From assembly GCF_047495875.1 (NCBI RefSeq), contig NC_092460.1:33831054-33895053 (forward strand): DNA of 64,000 nt, read 5' to 3'. The stretch comes from Pithys albifrons albifrons (Eukaryota > Chordata > Aves > Passeriformes > Thamnophilidae). Below, one piece after another: positions 52,331-64,000 of the stretch. Position numbers and translations under genes: made by a program. The notes below the pieces were generated by a model that was given only the letters and a program-made list of their open reading frames with translations, had not been told where the DNA came from and did no database searches. Positions within the stretch are counted from its first letter, which is position 1; every line of letters starts with the position of its first letter.

Positions 52331-55080
52331 TGAGGCTCTAGTACTCTCATTGCCTGTTTAAGCACTGCAAACACACACATTACCTTCTTACTAAACAGTT
52401 TAGATGAACTGTTTCTTCTCAGAAGACCGAAGGATTACTACATTGAAATTCCGAAGTAGGAACAATATGAAACACCATATATACGTAATTATTGTGCGTG
52501 CATGTTTTTTTAGGTCTAAATATATATAATACATGCTATATAGTGATATGTATATTTCTAGCTGTGTAGATGTACTTATAGAAAATTCCAAGCATTCATT
52601 TAAACAGCCCAACTGAACTGAGTTTCAGAGGTCCTTAACACACAAAAATGAGCCATGCGAATGAATGACTGTACCCACACGTGCACTCACTCTTATGCAG
52701 TCTCTATGGTCACATAGATGCTCGTATGATCCTTTTTATCCAGAATTTCCACAAATTCTGTACAGTAATATGGATCTGGCCTCAGAAGATACAGCATGTA
52801 GGTTTTAAACAGACAGATACAAAACCTGGTACAAATATATACTGCCAAAATGGAAAAAGAAGATTGATTCTTAATTAAAAGTTAGGAGATGTAAAGAGTA
52901 CTCCAGCTTATTCTAAAAATAGGAGAGAATTTACTTGTTTGCCTATTTCTTTTCCAGAAGCCATAAGTTTAGGGGAAAGACTACAGATTTCAGAGATTTA
53001 ATTTTCCACAAGCAGAGGACATAAATTAAAATACAGCAATCCAATCCCATTAATAGTGTAAGAAAAAGCTAAGTGGTTGCTTTGGTCTTTGCTTTCACAA
53101 ACTTGTGTCAAGCTCAGTGACTTCAAAGAGATTTCCATTTCATTTCTACAAATGAGGAGAACAGACAGACAGAGAGTCTCTGCCATCCTCTGATGCCTGA
53201 AGAAAACAGAAGAAAAACATGCCTGTATCTCATTCGCCTAATGATTTTAGCTGCAAAAGGAATCCCGTGGTCGGCAGACGACCCTCAGGGCAAGGGCTTG
53301 AGGTCTGTCACAGTGTATAAGGCTTCTCCAAACCCACTCCATTATCTTCATTATTGTATGCCAGGAATAAAAGGGGACTGACTCCTCTTCTGAAGTTCAA
53401 GTTAGAAAGGACAGAATGTTGCATGTAAAATAACACTGTGTGACTTCAGTAATAGGTTTATGCCTTTGGGGGCCTAATACTAAAGCTGCATATAAGGATT
53501 TTCCACAGAATTTGAGAGAAGAAAAATGAGCACTCTATTAGTTATGAGTAAAATTCCACAAGTTTTAGATCCACTGAAACAGTCCATGTCTCTGCATCGG
53601 CATGACTCACTGTCAATCACATACTTTCACACAGCAAGAGTAAAAAGGCAAGTTTAGGGAAAAAAAAAAAGGGCATGGAGCTTTAGAGCTAAGAATAAAC
53701 GCCTAAGGAAAAAAAAACAAAACCAAAAACATCCAAAACCATACACATACCCAAAGAGGAAAAGGAAGTGACGAGCTTTTGGAAAAGTAGGCAACATGCT
53801 TTCCTACAGGGCATATCAACCAATGGCATTCATACAACAAATCAACATGAAAACCATTTACAAGCAGAGTGATCCTCCTCTTGTCAACTCATGTGTGAGC
53901 ACATGTATATGTTTACATTATGCTTATATACGTGTGCATTTGCACTCTGAGCAGGATATCATCCCTTACTGACAAAATTTACTAATTTTAACTCATATTT
54001 TCTAACAAATATCATTTAGGAAAACCTCTCCCTGTATCAATTAAGATTCTTAGAACCAGTCAAAGCAGTTATCAGCATTTTGGAACACCTCACTTGTCCT
54101 CAAAAACCCATTTCAGAGAACAGAATTCCTTTCACTGACTGATACCAGGGTTGGATCAAGACTTGAAGTTGTCTACCCAGCCCTTCCATTTTTTTTGATT
54201 TTGAAGAAAAAGGCCATTTGAAAGAAAAGTTGAAAACCACATTTCCCACAGTAATTCAGAAGACAATTTCAAACAATAAAAAGAGAGCAAACACAGCCCA
54301 TTGTACAAGTTAAATAATATATAAACTTTTGAGTACATAGAGAAATGGGAATCTGGCTCATATCTGGTCTTTGAAAGATTCACAGGAAATTGATTTAATT
54401 AAAACTTCAACTACTGGTGCAAACATTTCCCTTTCTTCCCAAAGGGAAATAAAGTATTATATTATTGTTGTTGACATAAAGCAGCAAAGCTTAACCAAGA
54501 TTCTTGGTCTCCATCTTACAAAGCTCCACAAACTAAAAATTATTACTGAAATACACAGTGATCACAAATTGCTGAATTGTTACCTACATGTACTATCAAG
54601 GATACCCACTTGTAACATCTTATTCATGGAGAAATTCATTAATATGCTAATTACCTGACTAGCAACAAGTCATGACTGACAACTTTACTTTAGCAGTACA
54701 TGAAGAAGACATGACAATAATTTTCTGCTGGAGTTCAGAGAGACATTGTCCTTGCATCAGTACATACCACACTTAGGGAAAAGGACTCGTATTTGTGGAG
54801 GATCCCTAAGAGCAGTCTTGCCATCTGCACCCAGAAATATATATTTTTTAATTAGCCACTTTAAAAACAATCATGTTGGCTGAAGGGAAGGGGGAGGGAG
54901 ACTTGTCAAAATGATGTATTTGTCCCTCACCACCTTTCAATGCTCTTATGCAAGTCTAATTTTCTTCCTAGCCAGCTCACCTCTCTGGCCTCCTTTTGTT
55001 TCATGTCCCATTTCCCATTCTCTTCTAACTTCTGAACTTTTGTTAGTTCGCTTTTAAGGAGAAAGGGAAAAAAAGCTCAA
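52331..55080. other. Intronic sequence, nothing recognised
   Basis: AT-rich, with A runs near 53660 and 53709 and ACAGACAG words at 53161-53174. The reading frames are short and unrecognised. Confidence 0.5.
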
Positions 55081-55099
55081 CTCTTTCCTATTCATTTTT

Positions 55100-55240
55100 T
55101 CCTGGATGGGGAGTAAGCAGAGACATGAATATGGCACCCTCATAATGATTTAACTAGGGCTTAATGAAATTTTCATCACAACCTGCTGTTCAATTTAATA
55201 GCCTTTGAAAGACAATAGAACAATGGCTAGAGGGAAGAAA
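55100..55240. promoter_or_regulatory. Candidate element with tandem SOX sites
   Basis: ACAATAG at 55212-55218 is followed without a gap by AACAATGG at 55219-55226, giving two SOX words in the same orientation. TAATGATTTAA and TTAATGAAATTTTCAT lie upstream. About 1.5 kb downstream, in gene direction, of the coding exon. Confidence 0.33.
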
Positions 55241-55493
55241 AGATTTTTTGTTGCATGCATTTGCAAAGCCCAACATTCAGTTGCTCCCACTCCTCTCTCT
55301 CCCAATCTCTTCACAAAGCTGTAGATCTTTTGTTTGTACTGTATATTTTCATTTTAGTAGAGCTGAGATAATGCACAAGCTCTGTAACCATTCTCATGTC
55401 TATCTATGGCCTTTCCTTAATGGAGTCTGTGCAGCTTGTGCAACCTCATACTCAACAGAGTATTTATACATTGCCCACAACTCCCTGTTCTTT

Positions 55494-55512
55494 CCTCTCT
55501 CTCTCTCTCTCA
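55494..55512. repeat. (TC)n tract
   Basis: A short CT dinucleotide run ending in CAG, in a pyrimidine-rich + strand context. Confidence 0.8.
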
Positions 55513-56596
55513 GATAAAAGCCTGGTTTCCCTCCCAGCCCCCACCCTGCCCAGTCTTTTCTATCCGAAGGCAAAAGGTATGTTATGGCACTGACTATTAA
55601 GTCAATGTAAATTCAAAAGAAATTATATAAGTAACACTCCAAAAAATGCTTAGCCAAAGAATCTGTTTCCCAGCAGACCTTTACTGTGTCCTCCATTCAA
55701 GAGAACACTAATTTACAATCCTGTCATGCTTGTGTGTGTGACAGTGTGCTTGTGTTTGCATCCATATTTTCACTCTGGTATGCAGGTTGTCCTAAAATTT
55801 TCTTGTAGGTACTGTCAATTCATGCTTCTACACTGAAGTGAGTTCTGAGGACCATGCTTTTAAGCATTTGAAATACATTTCCACAAGAGAATAGGTGAGT
55901 GTAAATGAAAATACAGTGCCATTACTGCGCACTAGGGAACAAGGCTCGGTATGTTCTCACAACATGCTTACAGTGCCCCGAAAAGCTGGCTGTAAATTTG
56001 CATGCTGAATACCTACGGAGAATGCAGGGAGAACTTCATCTTCCAGTCAGGGCTTTGACTCTGCCCCAAACAGGCAAAAATTGAAATGCTTGCTTAAAGG
56101 AAAGCTGCTCTGTGGCTTCTCAGAGGTGAGATGGTCCATCTTAGCCTCAGTGTAAGTGCCCCCATCACTGACGGGATATACATTCTCAAAAAGAAACCAA
56201 ATCTACAGAAATTATCCCTATATGCCAAGGCTGAAACTTGCTGGCCAGACATGATGCAGAGAAAACCTGTACTGTGTCTGTTTGTATAGCACCCGCACTA
56301 CAGATAAATAAAGGATGATGTGTTCCACCCAAAAGCTTTCATGAACTCCCAGTTTAACTTCTTACCTTTCAAATAATGACATGCCTGCTAGATAATTTCA
56401 CAAAAACCACTGACACTCCTGATAACATTGCTTTTAGCTCTAGAAAGGGGGGAGAGGGGAGCAGTGAAGTAAAAGCACCCAGGTGATTAAAATTAGTTCA
56501 TTGAATCCAGGTTGGGCAGGCTGCTGTGCCTATTGCAACTGTGACAAAAAAAAAATTACCAGACTTTCATTTGGGAAAAGCTAAAAACATTAGCTA

Positions 56597-57075
<479 letters not shown>

Positions 57076-58190
57076 AACAATCCTTTGTTCTTTGAGTTCA
57101 TTGCTGTTTGTTCTTCTGTTGAAACCTTTAAAAAGGCATGCAATGCTTCAAAAACACCCAGAACAAAGCCTACCCATAAAGCATAAACCAAGATTACAGG
57201 CTGGAGTGAACAAAGATCAGCTTCCAAGAGAGAGACATAAAATACAGTTTTTCCCTAATTGAGAAGAAGTGTTGTACTCATAGGTTTCCTAATAACAATG
57301 GTATTGATTACCTTTAATTGTTTGTTCTTTTACAGCTTTCTTTCTAAAAAAAACCCCCTTCAATTTTTACAAGGACCATTAATTTCCTGACTTTATAAAG
57401 TACTTAATGTCTTGATGGCTAGTTGTTGTAAGAAATAAAATAGTAACCAAATGCTAAATGCCCTTCACCATATGACTTATTTTAACTCACAGTTCAAGCA
57501 GTTTCTCCCATCTATAAAGGATGAAGCAATTGGTTTCTGCTTTCTAATTCTGTTCCTATTCCACTCTTCTGCCTCAAACCTTCGTTTCTCATAGAGACAG
57601 TATTTTTCACAAAGGTGGTCCTAATGACTTTAACTGGCAGCACAATGGCAAAAGTCTGTGACTTCCTGGAACGTACACACAACCCTCCTCACGTGAGAGT
57701 CCACAGAGGTCTACTCATTAATTTTAATGGAAAGCAAAACTGGTTCCAGCATCTTCAAACTTGCCTTCATTAATGTGAGAGCCTTCTACTCCATGTCTTC
57801 TCCAACACAAAGCAATGTTTTCTGCACATATTCCTTTTCCTTTTATGTCTCTGTTACACCCTACCTTTCTGTACACATCTCTCAAACCTATTTCTTTCCC
57901 TGCTAACGTAAGCCTTCTATACCTACAAACTCAGGCCAATGTCTCCAAACAAAGCTTGGGGCAGAGTACACGCACTGCATAAAATATAATGCTATAAACG
58001 TGTATAGCTTTTACTTTGATTTGATCTTCCAGTTTGGTTTTATTTTCACTATTCTATTTCCTTACATTTTTGTACTCCAGATGTTCAATGAATATTATTT
58101 CTAAAAAAGCCACTGGATCATCTTGTGATCTGAGTTATAGACTTGGTTGAAAAACTCTTAATAATTTTTAAGTTGTTTTCATTTTATAGG

Positions 58191-58228
58191 GTGTGTGTAT
58201 ATATAGAGATACACACACACACACACAG
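58191..58228. repeat. TG/CA inverted dinucleotide repeat
   Basis: GTGTGTGTAT at 58191-58200 is exactly complementary to ATACACACAC at 58209-58218, with loop ATATAGAG. The CA run continues to 58228. A potential hairpin or cruciform. Confidence 0.8.
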
Positions 58229-60699
58229 AGTTTTCGGTGATTCATAATATAATTTTATAATTTTTTTCCTGATCAATTTTTGGTATCTCTGCACAAATAA
58301 ACCCCAATATTTCAGAAAAAATAATGTATATTTTTAAAAATAGAACATAAAATGCTAAATATTATTTCAACAAAATTTGAATAAAGCTACACATATGATA
58401 TTCAACAAAGAATATATTTGTTTTTATGGACTAATTCGTTGTGGCAAAAAGATTACCCTTGGTTAAGAAAACTTTTAATGCTAACAGTTTTGAGCAGCTC
58501 GAATGTGTTATACTAGTGAATAAATTCCCTAACAGAATCGGATTTAACTGAGATTACAATCTGGGCCATCATATGCCCCAAAAGCCAAACCCAGTGCTGT
58601 TAATGAGAGACTTTCTACTGACGTCAATGAGCTTTTGACCAAGCCCTAAAAAATTTCCCGACTCTAGTAAACAGAAACACTTCTTTTTTTTTTTCTTGCA
58701 ACTCCCTCCATTTTTATTCTGCACATGGAAAATTACTAGTTCCGAATACTGAATTACAAAAATTAGATGAAACCAAATGTAATTTTTTTCACATATATAG
58801 GCCTGAATAAACTGGGTTTTAACACCAATTTAGACAAGCAAAATAGTTAACTTCAGCATCAGTTCAGATGTTATCTAAGATTCAAACCTATTATCACCAA
58901 GCTGCAATTTTTTCCCCTACAAACAAGGCCAAAAGAGGAAGTATCTTGGAAGCTGCTTTTTTATTTACACTTTGATCAGATAAGCCAAATATCATCCTTA
59001 GTTACAGTTCTTAAATCTACCTGTATCATCAATTACATATAGGAACAGTACTGCTCCTCGTTTTACCAGAAACAAATTTCTTGTTGCAATCCAAAGCAGG
59101 CTCCGAAGACATTCACTCGTGTTTGTGCGTGTCACACACTGGTCACAGACACAAAGTACTTGCAACAGCTGCCTAAACCTCAGGTATCATCTCTGCTGTT
59201 TTCACATACATTTTAGGTACATGCAAGAGGGGATTTTTAAAGTACAAATATATTCTGAGTATAAAAGCTTTTCGTTACAAGAGAAGTGTAAGAACACAAG
59301 GATTGAAAGATTATTTAAAGTAATACACGATGATTTTCAAATCACAAATTGCTTGGCTTTTAAATGGAACTCGCAAGTATTTTCAAAACTACTAAAATTT
59401 CTCTGCCTCGCTTTCTGGGGAAAAGGAACTGTGAGGGGAATAGGACAAGGCAGTAATCTGTGGGCAAAGCATCATGAAAGGACTCTGGATACTCAGTTTC
59501 TAGTTTTTTCAAATGTTTTGTGAAACCACAGAAAAAAGTCACATTTGTTTCTGTACTTCAGTTTCCTACTTGTAAAACAGGCACAAAAGAAGTGATTTCT
59601 TATATTGCAAAGTTTTTTTGAATGATAAACTCACTAATAACAGAGATGCCTTCCTACTGCAATGTTGGCTAAAAGCATTTATATAGTACCAGTTAAGAAG
59701 ACTTCACAGCTGGATAAAAAAGGCAAGGGAAGTGTTCTACATATTTTTTTAAAGGCGAATTATATACTAAAATATACAACTAAGTAATCATCCCTGAAAA
59801 CAATCACATTTCCTTAGACTGCTCTTGTTAGAGGTGCACGTATGCAGTGTTTGCATATCACATACATGGGCTATTTATATACTTGTGGGGTTTAAGACAC
59901 ACTCCACTTAATCAAAACACATATACAGTAGGGGAACAGCTGCAATCACATCTCAGTGGGCTAAATTACAGTACACCAGTGAATTATTCACTCAAAAAGA
60001 TCTGCAGCAATCACACATTCACTGCGTGATTTGCAATCTAAGAGGGATCCTCTCCTTTCCATACCGGCAGATGAGCACACAACATCAGCTTCTGCTGCTG
60101 CTGACAGTTCAACATGTATCCTCTAGCACACCAGCTCAAGAATCTGCCCTCCCCACCTGCCCATGATCTTTTTATTCTGTCATTCAGAACAACAACCTGA
60201 CATGCACAATTGTTATCTTGCCTCTCACTTTACGTCTCTCTGTTCTATTTTGCTCTTTCTTATGCCATTACTGGGGAAAGTGAAAAAGAAACTTTCAGTG
60301 GGTCTGGATTTTTACTTCTAGCACATAAAAAGAAAGGATACTTCCACATAAAGCCTGCTTGTGTCAATGGTTGTATAAAGGTAAAAAACTTCCAGTAAAG
60401 AAAATCCTCTGATACTGCATATGAGAGTTTAACTATCCCCTTGAAAACACTCAAGAGAAATCTTTAATGGCAAGAAAGATATGTCAGCAACAGTGTAAAA
60501 TTAATCCCCTGAGAAGGAAGTTCCCTCCCAACAAGTGAGATTTAGCAGGTTCCTTTTAGAAAAAGGACAAATCGACATGACTTTTTTCAGTTTAACTGCG
60601 AGAAAAGCAACAACACCGTAAGGAGTGGTATTAAATAACATAAATATCTACTACTGACATTTTAAAATTAAATCCATCAAGTCACACACAAGACCTATC

Positions 60700-60920
60700 C
60701 CTCTGCCACCAATACGGTGGATAAACAGCTTTTACTGGAAAACAGGCTCTCTCAGCTGCGCAACCATTTCACCTGTTCAAGTTTGATTACATTCCAGCCT
60801 CTGGCACTGTTAATCCTGGTAACAGTTTGATGCAGTAGGCAGCTGCTTGGTGGAAGGGGCTCTATTGTTCATTTGCATTGCGAATTGCTCTGCTAATGTG
60901 CGCTGGCACAACATTTCCTC
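60700..60920. promoter_or_regulatory. Candidate element with adjacent SOX and octamer sites
   Basis: ATTGTT at 60864-60869 is followed after one base by the perfect octamer ATTTGCAT at 60871-60878, then CTAATGTGC. The surrounding sequence is repeat-free with a few CpGs and E-box words (CAGCTG). Orientation differs from the canonical SOX2-POU composite. Inference from motifs. Confidence 0.33.
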
Positions 60921-63699
60921 TAACTCTGAGCTGGGATTGTACTCACCAACACCTGATGCTGCTGCTGCTTCTTGCTTTTCCAACTTCAGAAAGGCAGACA
61001 AGGACCTACACAGATCCTGCTGAAGTGAACACACTAGGCCCTTCTTTCCCCCCACAACAGCAACAAAAAAAGGGACTGGCCCTCGTTTTGTGTCTTCTGC
61101 CTCTGTTCCAAACTAGAATCCACAGGAAGACTCATTCATTTACAAGAAAGTTGCCTTGATATTGCCAAACAGCTTTCCACCTATGGAGGAAATACCTCTT
61201 CCAAGGTTCAGTGATAAAACAGGCTTCTGCCCTTTCAGGATGAGGTCAATAATCTTCCTTTGTTAATCTTGGGCAAGCTTTACTTAATCTAGCCCCCTTG
61301 TCACCTTTGTGATTGACAGGAAAAGTCATGTCACTGGACAATGGACTTACCCTCATCGAGCAATATCTTTTCTGAAGATTACACAATATTACCCTTGCTC
61401 TCATAAAAACTGCAAACATTTTGCTGTTTAAGAAACTATTCATTCCAAGTGTATCTTTTGAATTGTCTCTCTGTTTCCAGGGTCCAAGTGAGGCCTATTT
61501 CAGTTCTCCAGAGGGACAGTGAAAGACTTAATGAAAAGAAACAGGTTGTACTTGGTGAGATTTCCAAAATATCTCTTAGTGCTCTAAATAGATCTTATCC
61601 TCTCCTTCCTCATCTAGAGACGCACATTATTCCTGTCTGCAATTAAACTCAGACAGAAAACTCTGCTTCTGTGACATTAAAATTTTGTCCCAAACCAACC
61701 AAGAACTGAAGCAGAAGAAAACTCAGAACGAACTCTGAAACTGTTAATTACCACCATATGGTATGCAAGGGGCTGCATCTGCAAGGGAAAAAAAAGAAAA
61801 AAGATATCAGGAGAATCTTCTGAGTTTGCAGCCAGGAACACCTGAAATAAAATATTTGTGTCTTTAAACAAGCACTGATATTGTCTAATTTTCAGAAGCC
61901 TGTGATCCTAAAAGCAACCTAACAGGTTCTTTTTACAAAGCTGGAATTCTGCCCATACTTCGCTCTTTTATAACATATAAAGAAGTCACAAAGGCAGTAT
62001 TTTTTCTCTGCTTTCTACATTAGAATGTAGGCCTATCTATTTTATAGTCTCCATAGTGACCAGGAAGCTGCTAACAGTATGACATAAGAAATAATCAGAA
62101 AACAGAATACTTCCACTTCTGAAAACAAATTATTCTCAAGCAGTTTAGTAATGGTTCCTATTTATTTTTATTTATTTCACCTAACAATATTTTAGGAAAT
62201 TAATATCTAGGTTTATAAAGATTCAACAGCATAGCTACTCCAACTGAAAATCTGAAAGCTGTAAAAACCTCCCACTGCCCACATGAGGTCCACCAGCAAT
62301 TATGAGAAAACTAAACTTGACATTTCCAATATTTTTTAAGGTTTAAAAGAAACAAAACAGACACACAGTATTCACAAAGCAAAAATGATCTTTCATTTTT
62401 TTCTTAACCTTCCATTTACAATCTTTGTCTTAATTAATGTAATGAACTTACTTTAGGAGCATAAGTGCCATCAGCTTTCAAGGGGAATCATAATTTCAAA
62501 TCACTTAAGTGATTTGGAAAACTCTCCCTTTCTATGTTCCATGTTACAGGGGCTGCAGGGCAGGTATTACCACAAAGCTGTGTAGTTTATGGTGGCTGTC
62601 AACCTGGCACCTTCAGGAAGATGAAATACATATCCCATAAGGCTTCCCAGTGGACACTGTTCATCTTACAATTTAAAATGTCTTTGCATCTATCTTATAT
62701 TTAAATAGGTCTTTTGTCTATAGGTTTTCCTCATTTCCACAGTTGTTCATAAGTGGTGGACAAGATCCCAAGGAGATTTAAAAGAAACAGTGAAGAATAC
62801 AGTTAGCAAAAGAGAGACTATATAGAAGAGCACAGAGGAGGAAAAGAGGTGGAAAAGGATAAATAGATCATTAGAAGAATCAACAAGGACACATAATCCA
62901 AGGAGGGATAAAAGCAATGAAGGGTGTCACATAAACCAACCAAAAAAGATGTACATCCAGAGGCCATGGTTCTGCAATTAAATCCATGCAAACCAACTGC
63001 TATCCTTACACAGATTATTTTTTCCCCAGGACTGTAGTTTTAATGATGACAAGGGAATGAAACGTAATGGAGAGTGAAGAAGTTAGTGAACGGATCAGAA
63101 GAGTCAGCTGAAGAGGTCATCGTGGCAGAGGAGTAAGAATTGTACCCAAATTGGGTGAACTAAACACGGTGAACAGAGGTGCACACATTTTTTTCTTGTT
63201 ACTGTGACCATGCTGTAGCCAAGTGAAGTACATTCAAGTCAAATATTGGTTTGGCTTTGTTGAAATGATATATTTGGAAATCTATGATCTGTATTTTGGA
63301 AGTATTTCCAATTATTAGACTTACAGAATCCTGGTGACATCTAGTTCTCCCTCTAAAGTATTAATACTTTGCTTGATAATGGAATTTTATTTATTTTTGG
63401 CAATCATTACTAGCTCTTGTCCTTCAGGTTCTATTTTTTTTGACATTAAAGTGCTGTATCTAATTAATGCTCTTTTCTTGATGAAGCAGTAAATACACTA
63501 GCAGTGGTTTCAGTGGGAAAACTTACAGGTATTTCCAGTGTTTGTCATCCATGAACCTGGCTGAAAATGTTTAGAAGCTCAAAAAACCCCAACTATCTGC
63601 CATATGAACTCTGCTACATCAGACACTTTCCTTTCTTCTACCTTTTTCCTCCATATGTAAAACTGAAACAATAATAAATATTTCCTGTAGCTTAGGGCA

Positions 63700-63930
63700 T
63701 TTTATATAATTGATGTAAAAAGCCTGGAGATTATTGGACAAAAGCCTCATAGCGGTTGTACTTTCATTTTTATTGATGCAATAAATACTCAGCCCTTATA
63801 TTACTCTTCCATTACTCCGTGGGGAACCACAGCCCAATCACCTGAAACCGGAAATTGGGAACTTTCTCATATATCAAGCGCCACCCCACAATATCTGACA
63901 GCAACACTGAAATGTACTTTGATTTTTTCC
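63700..63930. promoter_or_regulatory. Candidate conserved non-coding element
   Basis: A repeat-free block with AACCACAGCCCAATCACC (RUNX-like and CCAAT words) near 63825-63842 and GTTGTACTTTCATTTTTATT upstream. Several isolated CpGs. Weak inference. Confidence 0.22.
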
Positions 63931-64000
63931 AACTACCATGATACTCAGACTGCTGACACAACTGCACAAGCAAGAGAAAATTTCAAACCTTTCCAAGGTT

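Noticed and set aside
60810..61055. Minus-strand frame with a possible 70-bp exon (61016-60947) bounded by CAG and GTGAGT
   Set aside because: Splice words are plausible, but 70 bp would shift the SOX5 frame into the next exon, and the peptide is not part of any SOX5 I know.

Overview
This is vertebrate, almost certainly avian, genomic DNA. It holds several CR1 LINE fragments of the bird type, including one with the typical reverse-transcriptase C-terminus and the 3' tail that reads ATAGAATCATAGAATC on the + strand. It also has long AT-rich non-coding stretches and one spliced protein-coding exon. No bacterial-type operons, tRNA, rRNA or CRISPR were seen.

The anchor is one 211-bp coding exon on the minus strand, at 56782-56992. 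Its peptide runs from [15 protein letters not shown] through [19 protein letters not shown] to KNEPE. I recognise this as SOX5 (SoxD-family HMG-box transcription factor), in the N-terminal part ahead of the coiled coil. It has a clean 3' splice site (pyrimidine tract plus CAG) and a clean 5' splice site (AG/GTAAGG). The gene is read from right to left. Positions 56993-64000 are the end of the intron before this exon, and 1-56781 are the beginning of the intron after it. Earlier exons lie beyond 64000. The exons for the coiled coil and HMG box lie beyond position 1. I found neither inside the window.

Layout: 1-660 is a CpG island with GC boxes, a strong G-quadruplex motif on the sense (minus) strand, and a cluster of SOX motifs. 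It is a candidate internal promoter or enhancer. From 661 to 38500 the sequence is ordinary intron with scattered microsatellites, small tandem duplications, old repeats and CR1 copies at 22.9, 25.3 and 33.3 kb. From about 38.5 to 55.3 kb there is a series of repeat-poor blocks dense in homeodomain, SOX, E-box and RUNX-like words. They look like conserved non-coding elements, but only an alignment can prove that. The exon follows, and then the upstream intron, with two further candidate blocks near 60.8 and 63.8 kb.

There is one gene here, so there is no gene cooperation to describe. The biological interest is regulatory: a developmental transcription-factor locus with large introns, little obvious transposon content, and an island carrying the kind of site its own protein binds. 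I saw no new protein-coding system. The many short reading frames in the introns look like chance.
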